From the NCBI GenBank assembly GCA_029564115.1, contig JAKQQP010000267.1:124001-188000 (forward strand): DNA of 64,000 nt. The letters run 5' to 3'. Both the position numbers and the translations under genes were made by a program. The notes beneath the pieces are model-generated. The model searched no databases, was not told the DNA's origin, and was given only the letters and a program-made list of their open reading frames with translations. Source of the DNA: Candidatus Rifleibacteriota bacterium (GTDB lineage: Bacteria > Riflebacteria > Ozemobacteria > Ozemobacterales > Ozemobacteraceae). Positions 18,381-26,653 of the stretch are shown here, in pieces; positions within the stretch are counted from its first letter, which is position 1; every line of letters begins with the position of its first letter.

Positions 18381-18408
18381 CTATCGGCATAAAGCTCTGA
18401 AAAAGTTA
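18381..18408 (-). promoter_or_regulatory. Sigma-28-type promoter before flgI
   Basis: On the minus strand TAAC (18408-18405) is followed after 16 bp by GCCGATAG (18388-18381). This is close to the FliA consensus TAAA-N15-GCCGATAA, with 7 of 8 at -10. It starts just past the stop of the SGNH gene and 50 nt before the flgI ATG. It shares GCTTTATGCCGATA with the promoter at 27236-27263. Confidence 0.65.
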
Positions 18409-18410
18409 GA

Positions 18411-20804
18411 TCAATCTGCCGGAAGTTGCCGGATATTGTCTGCGATTTCTTTTGCCAGAGCGGTTTTGCCCTGGTTTTGAGCCAGTGCTAGAGCACGATG
18501 TAGAATGCCGGCCCCTTCGGTTTTCTGACCGGCTTCAAGATAGCCGGCCGCGAGAATCTGCATGAACCATGGGTCGCTGAAGTCACTTAAACGACATGCC
18601 TGCTCTGCACAGGTTTTGAGCTCATCAGCGTTCAACTCGATCTTTGCTGCAAAATAAAGCTCGAAAAGCCTGGTGAAGGCCTTTAGATTGCCCATCTGAC
18701 CGGATTTTTGCAATAACTGCGCCGCTTCTTTATATTCATTCTCTTTTTCATGAGCCAGCGCCAGACTGTAATAGGGCAATGGCGACGCTGCAAAAGAGGC
18801 AATTGCCTGCGCAAAAACAATTTTTCCTTCGGCTGACCGCTGCAGCTGCATCAGGCTATTGCCGATGCCCAGCCTGAGCATGAGATCGTCGGCGTTGAAT
18901 TTAACCGCCCGGCTATAAACTTCAAGAGCCTCGGCAAAGTTGCCGCTGCGAAAATGAATGTTGGCCATGTTGCGCCAGGAAACAGCCATGCCTGGGTCTG
19001 CAGCAGTTGCAAGGCTGTAGTGGCGCAGAGCTGCCGTTTCGTTTGACTTGCCGGCAAAGAGCAACCCGAGATTGTGGTGGGCTTTTGCGAAGTCAGGGGC
19101 CAGGGCGAGAGCCCGCTGGAAAAGATCGGAAGCGGCTTCATGCTGGCCGGTCGCAAGCTGCAGCAAGCCGTAATTGTTCAGAAGGTCTATGTTGTATGGG
19201 TTTATCTCGATGGCTCGGGCAAAACATCTGGCTGCCTCTGACGGCACGTCACGATAAAGAAGGGCAAGCCGGTGCAGGGCAGCCCAGTTCTGTGGCTGAC
19301 GCCCGGCGGCTGCTCCAGTCAATACAATGCTGTTCTCTGTGTTCGCTCTGTTTTGCAGAAGTTCGAGTTCCTGCGAAAACTTCTGCAGGCGGGCTTCGTT
19401 TGTATACTGAGTGGTGAAGGGTGGTCTGCTCATGCTGTTGATGATGTGGTTGAGGTTATCGATGGCATCATGGTCGGTGAAGCCGATCATGGCGACCATC
19501 TCTTCGAATGTTGGAAAACTGGCCGGCATTTTTGCCGCGATATCGGGCAAATGACTGGCGATAGCATTGAAAATGCCGGTTGCCGACAGATAGTGGCCAC
19601 GCAGGCTCAGATGAACGTGATCGTAAACCAGTTCGCTGTCGATAATGCCTTTCTTGCTTCTGGACTCGAAAAGCTTTTCGAGGTCGGCCTGAATGACATT
19701 GTATCTGCTGGCGCATACGGCGGCATCGTCGTTAAATTCAGGTGTGGTTCTGACGCGAAAGCAATCGTTGCTCAGAGCTTCTGTAAGATGCTGTCTGGCA
19801 GCGTCGATATTGCCAAGGGCCAGGTTTGCCTGCCCGGTCAGGTAATTGAGCATGGCGTGTTTGCGGGCAGACGGCAGCAGCTGATTCAGGAGATTCAGGG
19901 CTGAACGGGCATCTGCAGACTGCAGTTTCTGGCGGGCCTGCGCGATAGAACTTTGCATCTCGTCGCTTAACCTTCTTTCGTCTGAGGCGAACGGCGGGCA
20001 ATCGAGCTGGTTGACCGGAACCCGGCACCAGAGAACCGGCACGCCAGCTTTCCGGGCCTGAGCAAAGATGCTTTCGAGGTTACTCTGCCAGTTGCTGCGG
20101 CAAAAATTTATGTCATCGCTGTCGGGCATGATCAGATTTTTCAGAAACATCTCGAGACCCTGCCAACCTGCGGCAAGATCAGCCGGAAGTGTGTCACTCC
20201 TGGCGACCTGAACCAGTCGCAGGGTTGAGGCCCAGATCCCGGTCAGGGCCGCCAGCCTGTTGCGTGCCAGCCCGAAAACGCTGGCAGGGCCGTAAGGTCC
20301 TATGAATTCATTGTGGCCGGCATAGATAATCAGCAGATCAGGCTGAAGATCGAGCACTTCGTCGGCGAACTCCCGCAATACCCAGCTGTTTATGGCCGGA
20401 ATCCCAGTGTTGATGACCTCGACCTTTTTTTCGGGGCTGTGGTCATTTATTGCTGCTTCAAGCATACGTGAGAAAGAAAAATCAGCAAGCTGTTCGCCCC
20501 TCGCTGCCGATTCACCGAGCACAAAAAAACGCAGGCGCCCGGCTGGTTTGACTGCCGGCATTATTTCTGGCAGAGGTTTGCGGGCTAATTTCCCCGGGAA
20601 AAATCTGTAGCCAACGCGATAATTTGCCCGTAGAATCTCTCTGTCGCTGAGCTTTTCTTTTATAAAAAGGCTGGCGGGGTAGCCGACACCAGATATGCGC
20701 AGGGCTACTTCGCCACCTGCAAGTATGCCTGCCGGTATCGCGACAGTTATGAGAAACAGTTTCAGAGCAGATTTCAAGAATGTGCCGGTTGGTTTTGTTG
20801 GCAT
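18411..20804 (-). CDS. Membrane-anchored SGNH hydrolase-TPR fusion protein
   Basis: A 797-residue protein. One membrane helix (about 12-32) is followed by an SGNH/GDSL-type hydrolase domain (about 88-415): block I GESAARGE with nucleophile Ser99, the block III-like GHNEF with Asn165, and a C-terminal DHVH with Asp395 and His398 as the likely acid-base pair. A TPR array (about 505-790) fills the C-terminus, and a helical repeat region (about 290-345) is inserted in the hydrolase part. SGNH enzymes with this layout act as O-acyl esterases or acyltransferases on glycans. It ends the block with the carbamoyltransferase, SxtJ-like and DUF5989 genes (1-nt spacing), so it may modify the same product. 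Confidence 0.8.
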   Translation of the reverse strand: MPTKPTGTFLKSALKLFLITVAIPAGILAGGEVALRISGVGYPASLFIKEKLSDREILRANYRVGYRFFPGKLARKPLPEIMPAVKPAGRLRFFVLGESAARGEQLADFSFSRMLEAAINDHSPEKKVEVINTGIPAINSWVLREFADEVLDLQPDLLIIYAGHNEFIGPYGPASVFGLARNRLAALTGIWASTLRLVQVARSDTLPADLAAGWQGLEMFLKNLIMPDSDDINFCRSNWQSNLESIFAQARKAGVPVLWCRVPVNQLDCPPFASDERRLSDEMQSSIAQARQKLQSADARSALNLLNQLLPSARKHAMLNYLTGQANLALGNIDAARQHLTEALSNDCFRVRTTPEFNDDAAVCASRYNVIQADLEKLFESRSKKGIIDSELVYDHVHLSLRGHYLSATGIFNAIASHLPDIAAKMPASFPTFEEMVAMIGFTDHDAIDNLNHIINSMSRPPFTTQYTNEARLQKFSQELELLQNRANTENSIVLTGAAAGRQPQNWAALHRLALLYRDVPSEAARCFARAIEINPYNIDLLNNYGLLQLATGQHEAASDLFQRALALAPDFAKAHHNLGLLFAGKSNETAALRHYSLATAADPGMAVSWRNMANIHFRSGNFAEALEVYSRAVKFNADDLMLRLGIGNSLMQLQRSAEGKIVFAQAIASFAASPLPYYSLALAHEKENEYKEAAQLLQKSGQMGNLKAFTRLFELYFAAKIELNADELKTCAEQACRLSDFSDPWFMQILAAGYLEAGQKTEGAGILHRALALAQNQGKTALAKEIADNIRQLPAD

Positions 20805-20805
20805 G

Positions 20806-20982
20806 TTAAAAGATTGTATACATGAATGGGCCCAGAGCCGAAGATTGAGCCAGAGTTAACAGGGTGCCAAGAATCAGCAGGGCGATGACGATGGGCAACA
20901 GCCACCACTGCCTGCGCTGCCAGAGAAAACGGAGCAATTCTTTTGCTGAATCGGATTTTGATGTTGAGCCGGTGTTTTTCAT
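20806..20982 (-). CDS. DUF5989 small membrane protein (SxtK-like)
   Basis: A 58-residue protein with one membrane helix. The family pattern is clear: ELLRFLWQRRQWWLLPIVI, then a Leu/Ile-rich helix and LAQSSALGPFMYTIF at the C-terminus. DUF5989 proteins almost always follow an SxtJ-like gene and a carbamoyltransferase, the same trio known as sxtI-sxtJ-sxtK in saxitoxin clusters. Function is unknown. The ATG at 20982 gives the family length and overlaps no coding sequence of note; the frame open to 21060 lies within the SxtJ-like gene. Confidence 0.85.
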   Translation of the reverse strand: MKNTGSTSKSDSAKELLRFLWQRRQWWLLPIVIALLILGTLLTLAQSSALGPFMYTIF

Positions 20983-20986
20983 ATTG

Positions 20987-21391
20987 TTAAAACTGTTCTT
21001 CAAAGCTGCCTTCAGAAGTTTCTTCGGGTAATTCGCGGTATGTCTGAGCCTTCTGGTCATATGAAAGCTGCAGCGGTGTTTTTCCCAGAGCTTTTAGAAG
21101 CATGCCAACTGGCAGAACTGCAAAAAAATACAGAAGGGTGAGAATAAGTCTGGTGTTGAACCAGCCCAGACCTGCGGCCAGGCAGAGCCAGACCCGGTAA
21201 AAGAAGGCGAGAGACTGCGGCCATACGATGGCAGGCAAAATGAGTGTGGCAGCGATACCGCCGGCCCACGGGCGCAATGGCAGACCGTGCAGCAGTGGCC
21301 ACAGCCCGATGAGCGCAAAAGCGCCCCCGACGAGCAGGCCAAAATTTTTCAGTTCAGCTGATGTATAGTTTTTCTGTTTATGTTTTTCCAT
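20987..21391 (-). CDS. SxtJ-like membrane protein
   Basis: A 134-residue protein with about four hydrophobic segments between residues 18 and 105 and a polar C-terminus. The phrase RLILTLLYFFAVLPVGMLLK and the following GKTPLQL are typical of SxtJ family proteins, which are found between a NodU/CmcH carbamoyltransferase and a DUF5989 protein. It may anchor the soluble carbamoyltransferase to the membrane; that is inference. Start at 21391, one nt after the carbamoyltransferase stop. Confidence 0.8.
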   Translation of the reverse strand: MEKHKQKNYTSAELKNFGLLVGGAFALIGLWPLLHGLPLRPWAGGIAATLILPAIVWPQSLAFFYRVWLCLAAGLGWFNTRLILTLLYFFAVLPVGMLLKALGKTPLQLSYDQKAQTYRELPEETSEGSFEEQF

Positions 21392-21392
21392 T

Positions 21393-23222
21393 TCAGTCGG
21401 GGGCGAACTCTTCGAGTTCAAGGCGGTTTTTCATGTCGGCTGGTTGCTCTTCTTTGAGAAGATAATGGTTGCCGAGAACCAGGCGGTCCATTTCTGTGCG
21501 CATAAAGCATTTGTAAGCGTCGAGAGGGGTGCAGACAATCGGCTCACCCCTGACGTTGAAAGAAGTATTGACTACCACTCCACATCCAGTTCTAGCCTCA
21601 AAGGCTTTTAGCAGCGCATGATATCTGGGGTTGGTTTCAGCGTGGACACTCTGGATTCTCGCTGACCCATCCACGTGGGTGATGGCAGGAATCTCTGATT
21701 TTGGCACATTCAAAAGCTGCAGACCAGTGAATTGTCTCTCTTCTTTGCTAAGGTCTCTCATCAACTCTTTTTTTACCTGTGCTGTCAGCAGCATGTAGGG
21801 AGTGTCGGTGGCAATTTCAAAATAATCCGACAGGCGTTCCCGCAGCACAGATGGAGCAAACGGTCTGAACGACTCGCGAAACTTGATTTTTAAATTCATG
21901 GTCTTCTGCATTCTGGCTGAACGGGCATCGGCGATGATACTGCGCGATCCAAGTGCTCTGGGGCCGAATTCCATACGCCCGGAAAACCAGCCCATGACCT
22001 TTTCGTCGGCCAGATCAGCGGCGGCTCTGGAAAAAAGCTCGCTGTCGTCAAGATGCGTGGCTGGTATTGCGTGCTCAGCCAGAAAATCTGCAATCTGTCG
22101 GTTGTTGAACTGCGGGCCGAGGTAGCAGCCTTGCATCATGTCTGAGGGCTGTTGTCGGCGTGGCTGCTCGAAATATTCGTGCCAGGCTCCCAGGGCGGCT
22201 CCAAGGGCTCCTCCGGCGTCTCCCGCAGCGGGCTGTATCCAGATCGAATCGAAAGGTCCTTCTCTTAGTAATCGGCCGTTTGCTACACAGTTCAGGGCGA
22301 CACCGCCGGCCAGGCAGAGATTCTGGCGGCCCGTTTCCGTGTGCAGAGTTCTGCCAAGGCGCATTATGATTTCTTCAGTGACATCCTGTATCGATCTCGC
22401 CAGATCCATTTCGCGGCTGGTCACCTGGTCTTCTGCAGAGCGTGGCGGTGCGCCGAACAGTTTGTCGAATGCTGAGCTTGTCATGGTCAGGCCGGTGCAG
22501 TAATTAAAATACTTCATGTTCAATCTGAACGTACCGTCGGGTTTGAGGTCGACCAGATTGTCGAGTATTTTCTGTCGATAGACAGGTTGGCCGTAGGGGG
22601 CCAGGCCCATGAGCTTGTATTCGCCACTGTTGACTCTGAAGCCGGTATAGTATGTAAATGCCGAGTATAAAAGGCCAAGCGAGTGTGGAAACCTGATTTC
22701 CCAGAGCTGTTTCATTTTGTTGCCATCGCCAAGCCAGGCGGTTGTGGTCGACCACTCGCCGACACCGTCCAGGCAAAGCACCGCCGCCTCGCTGTAAGGA
22801 GACGCGAAAAAAGCTGAGGCGGCATGGGAGCGGTGATGACTGTAAAAAAGAATTTTTTCAGGCAGGCCGTTGAATTGTTCTCGCAAAACTCTGGCTATTT
22901 CAGGTTTCATGAACAGTTTTTCTTTGAGCCAGAGTGGAATCGAGTGAAAAAAAGATCGCAGCCCGGCTGGTGCAAAGCTGATGTAGGTTTTCAGCAGTCT
23001 CTCGAATTTGATGAAGGGTTTTTCGTAAAAAACGACCGCTGCGACTTTGTCGATGCTTATGCCGGCTTCTTTAAGGCAATATCTGGTTGCCTGCACGGGA
23101 AAGCTGCTGTCATGTTTGATGCGTGTGAATCTTTCTTCCTGGGCTGCCGCGACAATTCTGCCGTCTTCGATGAGACAGGCCGCAGAATCGTGGTAATACG
23201 CTGAAATTCCAAGAATATACAT
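21393..23222 (-). CDS. O-carbamoyltransferase (NodU/CmcH/SxtI family)
   Basis: Transfers a carbamoyl group from carbamoyl phosphate, via carbamoyl-AMP, to a hydroxyl on a sugar or small molecule. The 609 residues begin with the Kae1-like domain MYILGISAYYHDSAACLIED and contain HHRSHAASAFFASPY and LAGGVALNCVANG. The C-terminal domain includes SIIADARSARM and NTSFNVRGEPIVCTPLDAY. These match the NodU/TobZ/SxtI family over full length. It is first in a four-gene block with SxtJ-like, DUF5989 and SGNH genes, placed between flgH and flgI. The acceptor may be a surface glycan or glycolipid; it is not shown by the sequence. Confidence 0.92.
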   Translation of the reverse strand: MYILGISAYYHDSAACLIEDGRIVAAAQEERFTRIKHDSSFPVQATRYCLKEAGISIDKVAAVVFYEKPFIKFERLLKTYISFAPAGLRSFFHSIPLWLKEKLFMKPEIARVLREQFNGLPEKILFYSHHRSHAASAFFASPYSEAAVLCLDGVGEWSTTTAWLGDGNKMKQLWEIRFPHSLGLLYSAFTYYTGFRVNSGEYKLMGLAPYGQPVYRQKILDNLVDLKPDGTFRLNMKYFNYCTGLTMTSSAFDKLFGAPPRSAEDQVTSREMDLARSIQDVTEEIIMRLGRTLHTETGRQNLCLAGGVALNCVANGRLLREGPFDSIWIQPAAGDAGGALGAALGAWHEYFEQPRRQQPSDMMQGCYLGPQFNNRQIADFLAEHAIPATHLDDSELFSRAAADLADEKVMGWFSGRMEFGPRALGSRSIIADARSARMQKTMNLKIKFRESFRPFAPSVLRERLSDYFEIATDTPYMLLTAQVKKELMRDLSKEERQFTGLQLLNVPKSEIPAITHVDGSARIQSVHAETNPRYHALLKAFEARTGCGVVVNTSFNVRGEPIVCTPLDAYKCFMRTEMDRLVLGNHYLLKEEQPADMKNRLELEEFAPD

Positions 23223-23247
23223 TTTGCACCTGAGATTGTTTTGCAGC

Positions 23248-23277
23248 AGTGTACCAAAACTGTTGGCGCGATTTCAA
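23248..23277 (-). promoter_or_regulatory. Promoter for the carbamoyltransferase block
   Basis: Minus strand TTGAAA (23277-23272), 18 bp, TACACT (23253-23248) with a TG one base before it, so an extended -10 type. It lies between the flgH terminator and the carbamoyltransferase ATG at 23222, giving the block its own transcription start. Confidence 0.5.
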
Positions 23278-23300
23278 TGCCTGTTTTTTCAACTGATAAA

Positions 23301-23336
23301 AAAGCGGGGGCACGCTCTGTCGCGTGCCCCCGCTTT
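23301..23336 (-). terminator. Intrinsic terminator after flgH
   Basis: Perfect 15-nt arms (23301-23315 and 23322-23336), very GC-rich, with a 6-nt loop. On the minus strand it is followed by TTTTTTATC, so it should stop flgF-G-A-H transcription before the inserted block. Confidence 0.88.
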
Positions 23337-23348
23337 AAAGCCGTAATA

Positions 23349-23942
23349 TCAGAAAATTACGTCGAAAAATTTGGTCATGAGCCCCTGGCGGTTTGCTCGA
23401 CCGACCGCACCCCGGCCATCGAACTTGATTTGTGCGTCAGCGAGCAGTTTTGAGTTGATGCTGTTACCTGAATCGATATCTTTGGGTCTGGCAACTCCTC
23501 GAACTCTCATCACCTGAGTCTCGCGGTTGACCATGATGGATCGGCTGCCCTCGATAAGCAGGTTGCCATTGCCGAGAACCTCGAGAACGCTGGCGGTAAT
23601 GGTTCCGGTCAGTTTCCCTGATCTGGTCGTGGTGCCGGTGCCTTCGAATTCGTTATTGAATTCATTGCTGCCGATGAACTTTTCGACGATGCGTTTGAAA
23701 TAGGGGATTTTTGGCCCGGTCGAAATTTCTGTGTTGCTCGATTTCTGGGTGTTGGTGGTAGCCTTTGACTGTGCGTTCGATTCTTCAGAAATGACTATGG
23801 TTATTATATCGCCGGCTCGGTAGTCGCGCCCACCTTTTGAAGAATAGAGATCGTTGCCGCCGAGCCACAATGAATTCGCTCCCGCCTGGCTGGCGAAGGC
23901 AAAAAAGAGAACCAGAGCTGCAATCAATTTAATTTTTCGCAT
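23349..23942 (-). CDS. flgH: Flagellar L-ring protein FlgH
   Basis: FlgH forms the outer-membrane L ring. The 197 residues show the family markers DYRAGDIITIVISEESNAQS, the GTGTTTRSGKLTGTITASV segment and LLIEGSRSIMVNRE. FlgH is normally a lipoprotein, but here the signal peptide ends FASQAGANS with no cysteine at all in the first 60 residues. The protein may therefore be unlipidated. It overlaps flgA by 14 nt and is followed by a strong terminator. Confidence 0.95.
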   Translation of the reverse strand: MRKIKLIAALVLFFAFASQAGANSLWLGGNDLYSSKGGRDYRAGDIITIVISEESNAQSKATTNTQKSSNTEISTGPKIPYFKRIVEKFIGSNEFNNEFEGTGTTTRSGKLTGTITASVLEVLGNGNLLIEGSRSIMVNRETQVMRVRGVARPKDIDSGNSINSKLLADAQIKFDGRGAVGRANRQGLMTKFFDVIF

Positions 23943-24981
23943 ATTCTACTGTGCCTTTCTCGGTGATGACGCCTTTGATGCGACGCTTGTTCTGTAAATT
24001 GATCAAGGTTATCTCGTCGCCGGGGTTTCCGCCCACAACGGCTTTGGCTGGTATTTTAAGAGACAGGTTGCCGCTGCTGACATGAAAATCGACATTTTCA
24101 CCGGGCTTGACCATCAGTGAAGCACGATCAGATGGCTTTGCCTGTGTTGAGGCAATAGTACTGATGCCCTGCATCGGGTCCAGGGAAGTGCTTTCTGAAA
24201 GGTCGGTCGGACGCAGCAGGGTTCCGGCTGATTTGAAACGACCGAGGCCTTTTCCCAAAGCTTCTTTATAACTGACCGGAGCGGTAGCCTGATCACTTTT
24301 GAGCACGACTTTTTTGGGCTTGATCATGTCTTTGCCGAGAGTTTCGCCCGGTTTGGCCAGACGTGTCAGTTGTGCAGCTTCAACGGTGCGGGTTACCCTG
24401 ATTTGCAGTAATTGCCTGAAGGGGCCGCCGTCGGTTTCGGCTGTGAGAACGAGAAGTTTCATGCCGAGAGTGTTCTCGGAGTTGCTGGTAATTTCCCAGT
24501 TATTTATGTTTCCGGGTAGAACAAGGTTGGCTGGCACCCTTGACAGATCTATGTCAAGCTCATCATCGCAATGCTGTTGGCAGACTTCGATGATTTTTGC
24601 CTTCACTTCTGCACCTTTGAGAATGGCACCGTTGCGTTTGACCGTGATGCGTTCGGGCATGACGACGTCTCGGGCGAGGTTGCCAAGTTTCTTGGTCAAA
24701 GTCTGGCGGTCAAAAGTTACTTCGCCCAGAGGGTTGGGAATAAAGCCTATCTGAACGGCGGCAAGTTCTTCTCTGAGCCTGGCACTGCCTTCGGTTCTAA
24801 TAAGGCTGTCGGCCTTGATTTCGCCACTGTTGACAAGAACCGTCGATTTGAATGCCGTGACTCCATCTTTCGTTTTTGCGGCAGAAACGGCCGCCATTGC
24901 CGGCGCAGTCGCGGCCAGCCCCAATAGGCAGCTCAGGATGGTTGCCTTGATTTGATTTCTAGTCTGACTGTGCAATGTCAC
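23929..24981 (-). CDS. flgA: Flagellar P-ring assembly chaperone FlgA
   Basis: FlgA is the periplasmic chaperone for P-ring assembly. The 350-residue protein has a signal peptide (to about 30, APAMA), an N-terminal region and a C-terminal SAF-type domain with LRPTDLSES, VKPGENVDFHVSSGNLSL and PGDEITLINLQNKRRIKGVI. The start is a GTG at 24981 very close to AAGGTGA; a TTG two codons later has better spacing and could be the real start. It is longer than the 219-residue E. coli protein, owing to an N-terminal extension. Confidence 0.9.
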   Translation of the reverse strand: MTLHSQTRNQIKATILSCLLGLAATAPAMAAVSAAKTKDGVTAFKSTVLVNSGEIKADSLIRTEGSARLREELAAVQIGFIPNPLGEVTFDRQTLTKKLGNLARDVVMPERITVKRNGAILKGAEVKAKIIEVCQQHCDDELDIDLSRVPANLVLPGNINNWEITSNSENTLGMKLLVLTAETDGGPFRQLLQIRVTRTVEAAQLTRLAKPGETLGKDMIKPKKVVLKSDQATAPVSYKEALGKGLGRFKSAGTLLRPTDLSESTSLDPMQGISTIASTQAKPSDRASLMVKPGENVDFHVSSGNLSLKIPAKAVVGGNPGDEITLINLQNKRRIKGVITEKGTVEYAKN

Positions 24982-24986
24982 TCACC

Positions 24987-25775
24987 TTATCTTCTGAGAT
25001 TGTTGGCAATCTGGAGCATGGTGTCGGAAGTCTGGATGGTTTTGGAATTCGCTTCGTATGCTCTCTGAGCAACGATCATGTTGACCATTTCTTCGACGAC
25101 TTTCACGTTGGCCATTTCAATGAAGCCCTGTGCTATTTCGCCAAATTCTTCAGTGCCGGGAATGCCGATTGCCGGGTCGCCCGAACTGCCACTTGGGATG
25201 AAAAGGTTTCGACCTATGGATTTGAGGCCGGGAGGATTGATGAAGTTGGCAAGTTCGATCTGTCCGAGAACTTCCAGGTCGACCTGATTGGGCATTTTGG
25301 CTGCGATAATACCCGATGAGGTAATGTTTATGCCGATCGCTTCCCGCGGAATGGTGACCCCGGGAATTACAGTGTAGCCATCAGAAGTGACGATGGTGCC
25401 GTCTTCAGAGAGTTTCCAGGCACCGTCGCGGGTGTAAGCGATATCGCCGTTGGGCAGTTGTATCTGAAAGAACCCCTTGCCTTCGATAACAACGTCGAGG
25501 GGTTGCTCGGTCTGCTGAAATTCGCCCTGGCTGAACATGCGCTGGGTCGCAACAGGTCTGACACCGTGCCCAAGCTGAATGCCGACCGGATAAGTGTTGT
25601 CGCTCGAAATTGGCGCGCCGGACTCAGTGAGCGTCTGATACATCAGATCCTGAAAGTCGACCCGGCTCTTTTTGAAACCTGTGGTTGTAACGTTCGAAAG
25701 GTTGTTGGAAACAACAGCAATGTTGAGTTCCTGACCCTTCATGCCGGTTGAGGCAGACCACAATGCTCTCATCAT
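24987..25775 (-). CDS. flgG: Distal rod protein FlgG
   Basis: FlgG builds the distal rod of the flagellum. The 262 residues carry the flagellar basal-body rod N-terminal motif NNLSNVTTTGFKKSR, the FlgG central DGAWKLSEDGTIVTSDGY and the C-terminal NVKVVEEMVNMIVAQRAYEA. The length equals that of E. coli FlgG. It precedes flgA by 5 nt. Confidence 0.97.
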   Translation of the reverse strand: MMRALWSASTGMKGQELNIAVVSNNLSNVTTTGFKKSRVDFQDLMYQTLTESGAPISSDNTYPVGIQLGHGVRPVATQRMFSQGEFQQTEQPLDVVIEGKGFFQIQLPNGDIAYTRDGAWKLSEDGTIVTSDGYTVIPGVTIPREAIGINITSSGIIAAKMPNQVDLEVLGQIELANFINPPGLKSIGRNLFIPSGSSGDPAIGIPGTEEFGEIAQGFIEMANVKVVEEMVNMIVAQRAYEANSKTIQTSDTMLQIANNLRR

Positions 25776-25810
25776 AGGATTTTATTCCTCCGGTTCGTTC
25801 AGATTATGCG

Positions 25811-26653
25811 TCAGCGTCTGGAAGCGCCAACCGAGTTGATGGCCTTGTCAAGCAGACCATCGTGAGACTGAATCACTTTTGAATTGGCTTCGTAAGCCCT
25901 CGATACTTCGATCATTCTGACCATTTCTTCTACAAGGCTGAAGTTGGGCTTTTCGGTATAACCGACTTTAAAATTGGTTTCGCCTCTGGCGACTTCACCA
26001 TAAGCTCTGACAAATTTATTGGCACCCTCTTTGCGAAAGGCTTTGCGGTCGGCAGCGATGCCGGTAACCAGGCGATACTGGGGAACCCCGTCGACCAGCA
26101 CCCGGCCTTCCCGGTCGATGTTCACTGTCTGTCCCTGGCCGACCTGAACTCTGACAAGATCTGAGCCCGGGGTGCCATCTTCGTTCATAATGTTGTTGCC
26201 ACTGTCGAGGTTTACTGGTTCACGTTCGGCCAGCATGAAATCACCGTGCATATTGGTCAGGTAACCTTCATGGTTGATGTTTAAGATGCCGTCACGGGTG
26301 AATCTGGTGCCGGTTGGCGATTCAACCACAAAAAACGCTTTTTCATTCTCGAGTGCCAGGTCGAGGTCGTTACCGGTGTAATCAAAGCCGCCCGCTTTGA
26401 AATTGGTGTATGATTCGTCAAGTATGACGCCAGTGCCAAGTTCCCCAATTTTAGGAAACTTGTAGAAAGGTCTGGGTGGAAACAGCTGCCCGTCATTGAC
26501 TTTGCGTAGTTCCATGGTCGGCAGTTCCTTGAAAACACCCTGGTCTTGTTTAAAACCACAGGTATCGACGTTGGCGAGATTGTTGGCGATCATGTCCTGT
26601 CGAATGGTTTCGACAAGCATAGATGAGGAAGCCGTATAGATGCCTCGTATCAT
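25811..26653 (-). CDS. flgF: Proximal rod protein FlgF
   Basis: FlgF is a proximal rod component. The 280-residue protein begins MIRGIYTASSSMLVETIRQD and has the rod motif NNLANVDTCGFKQDQ, a central DFTRDG-type strand and the C-terminal FSLVEEMVRMIEVSRAYEA. It could be called FlgG-like, but its place before flgG and its divergent N-terminus favour FlgF. The ATG at 26653 has a GGGAGG site and overlaps the DUF501 gene stop as ATGA. Confidence 0.9.
   Translation of the reverse strand: MIRGIYTASSSMLVETIRQDMIANNLANVDTCGFKQDQGVFKELPTMELRKVNDGQLFPPRPFYKFPKIGELGTGVILDESYTNFKAGGFDYTGNDLDLALENEKAFFVVESPTGTRFTRDGILNINHEGYLTNMHGDFMLAEREPVNLDSGNNIMNEDGTPGSDLVRVQVGQGQTVNIDREGRVLVDGVPQYRLVTGIAADRKAFRKEGANKFVRAYGEVARGETNFKVGYTEKPNFSLVEEMVRMIEVSRAYEANSKVIQSHDGLLDKAINSVGASRR

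Noticed and set aside
18411..23222. A saxitoxin-type biosynthesis cluster
   Set aside because: Only the carbamoyltransferase and the SxtJ/SxtK-like pair are present. There is no polyketide synthase, amidinotransferase or oxygenase, and this trio is widespread outside toxin clusters.
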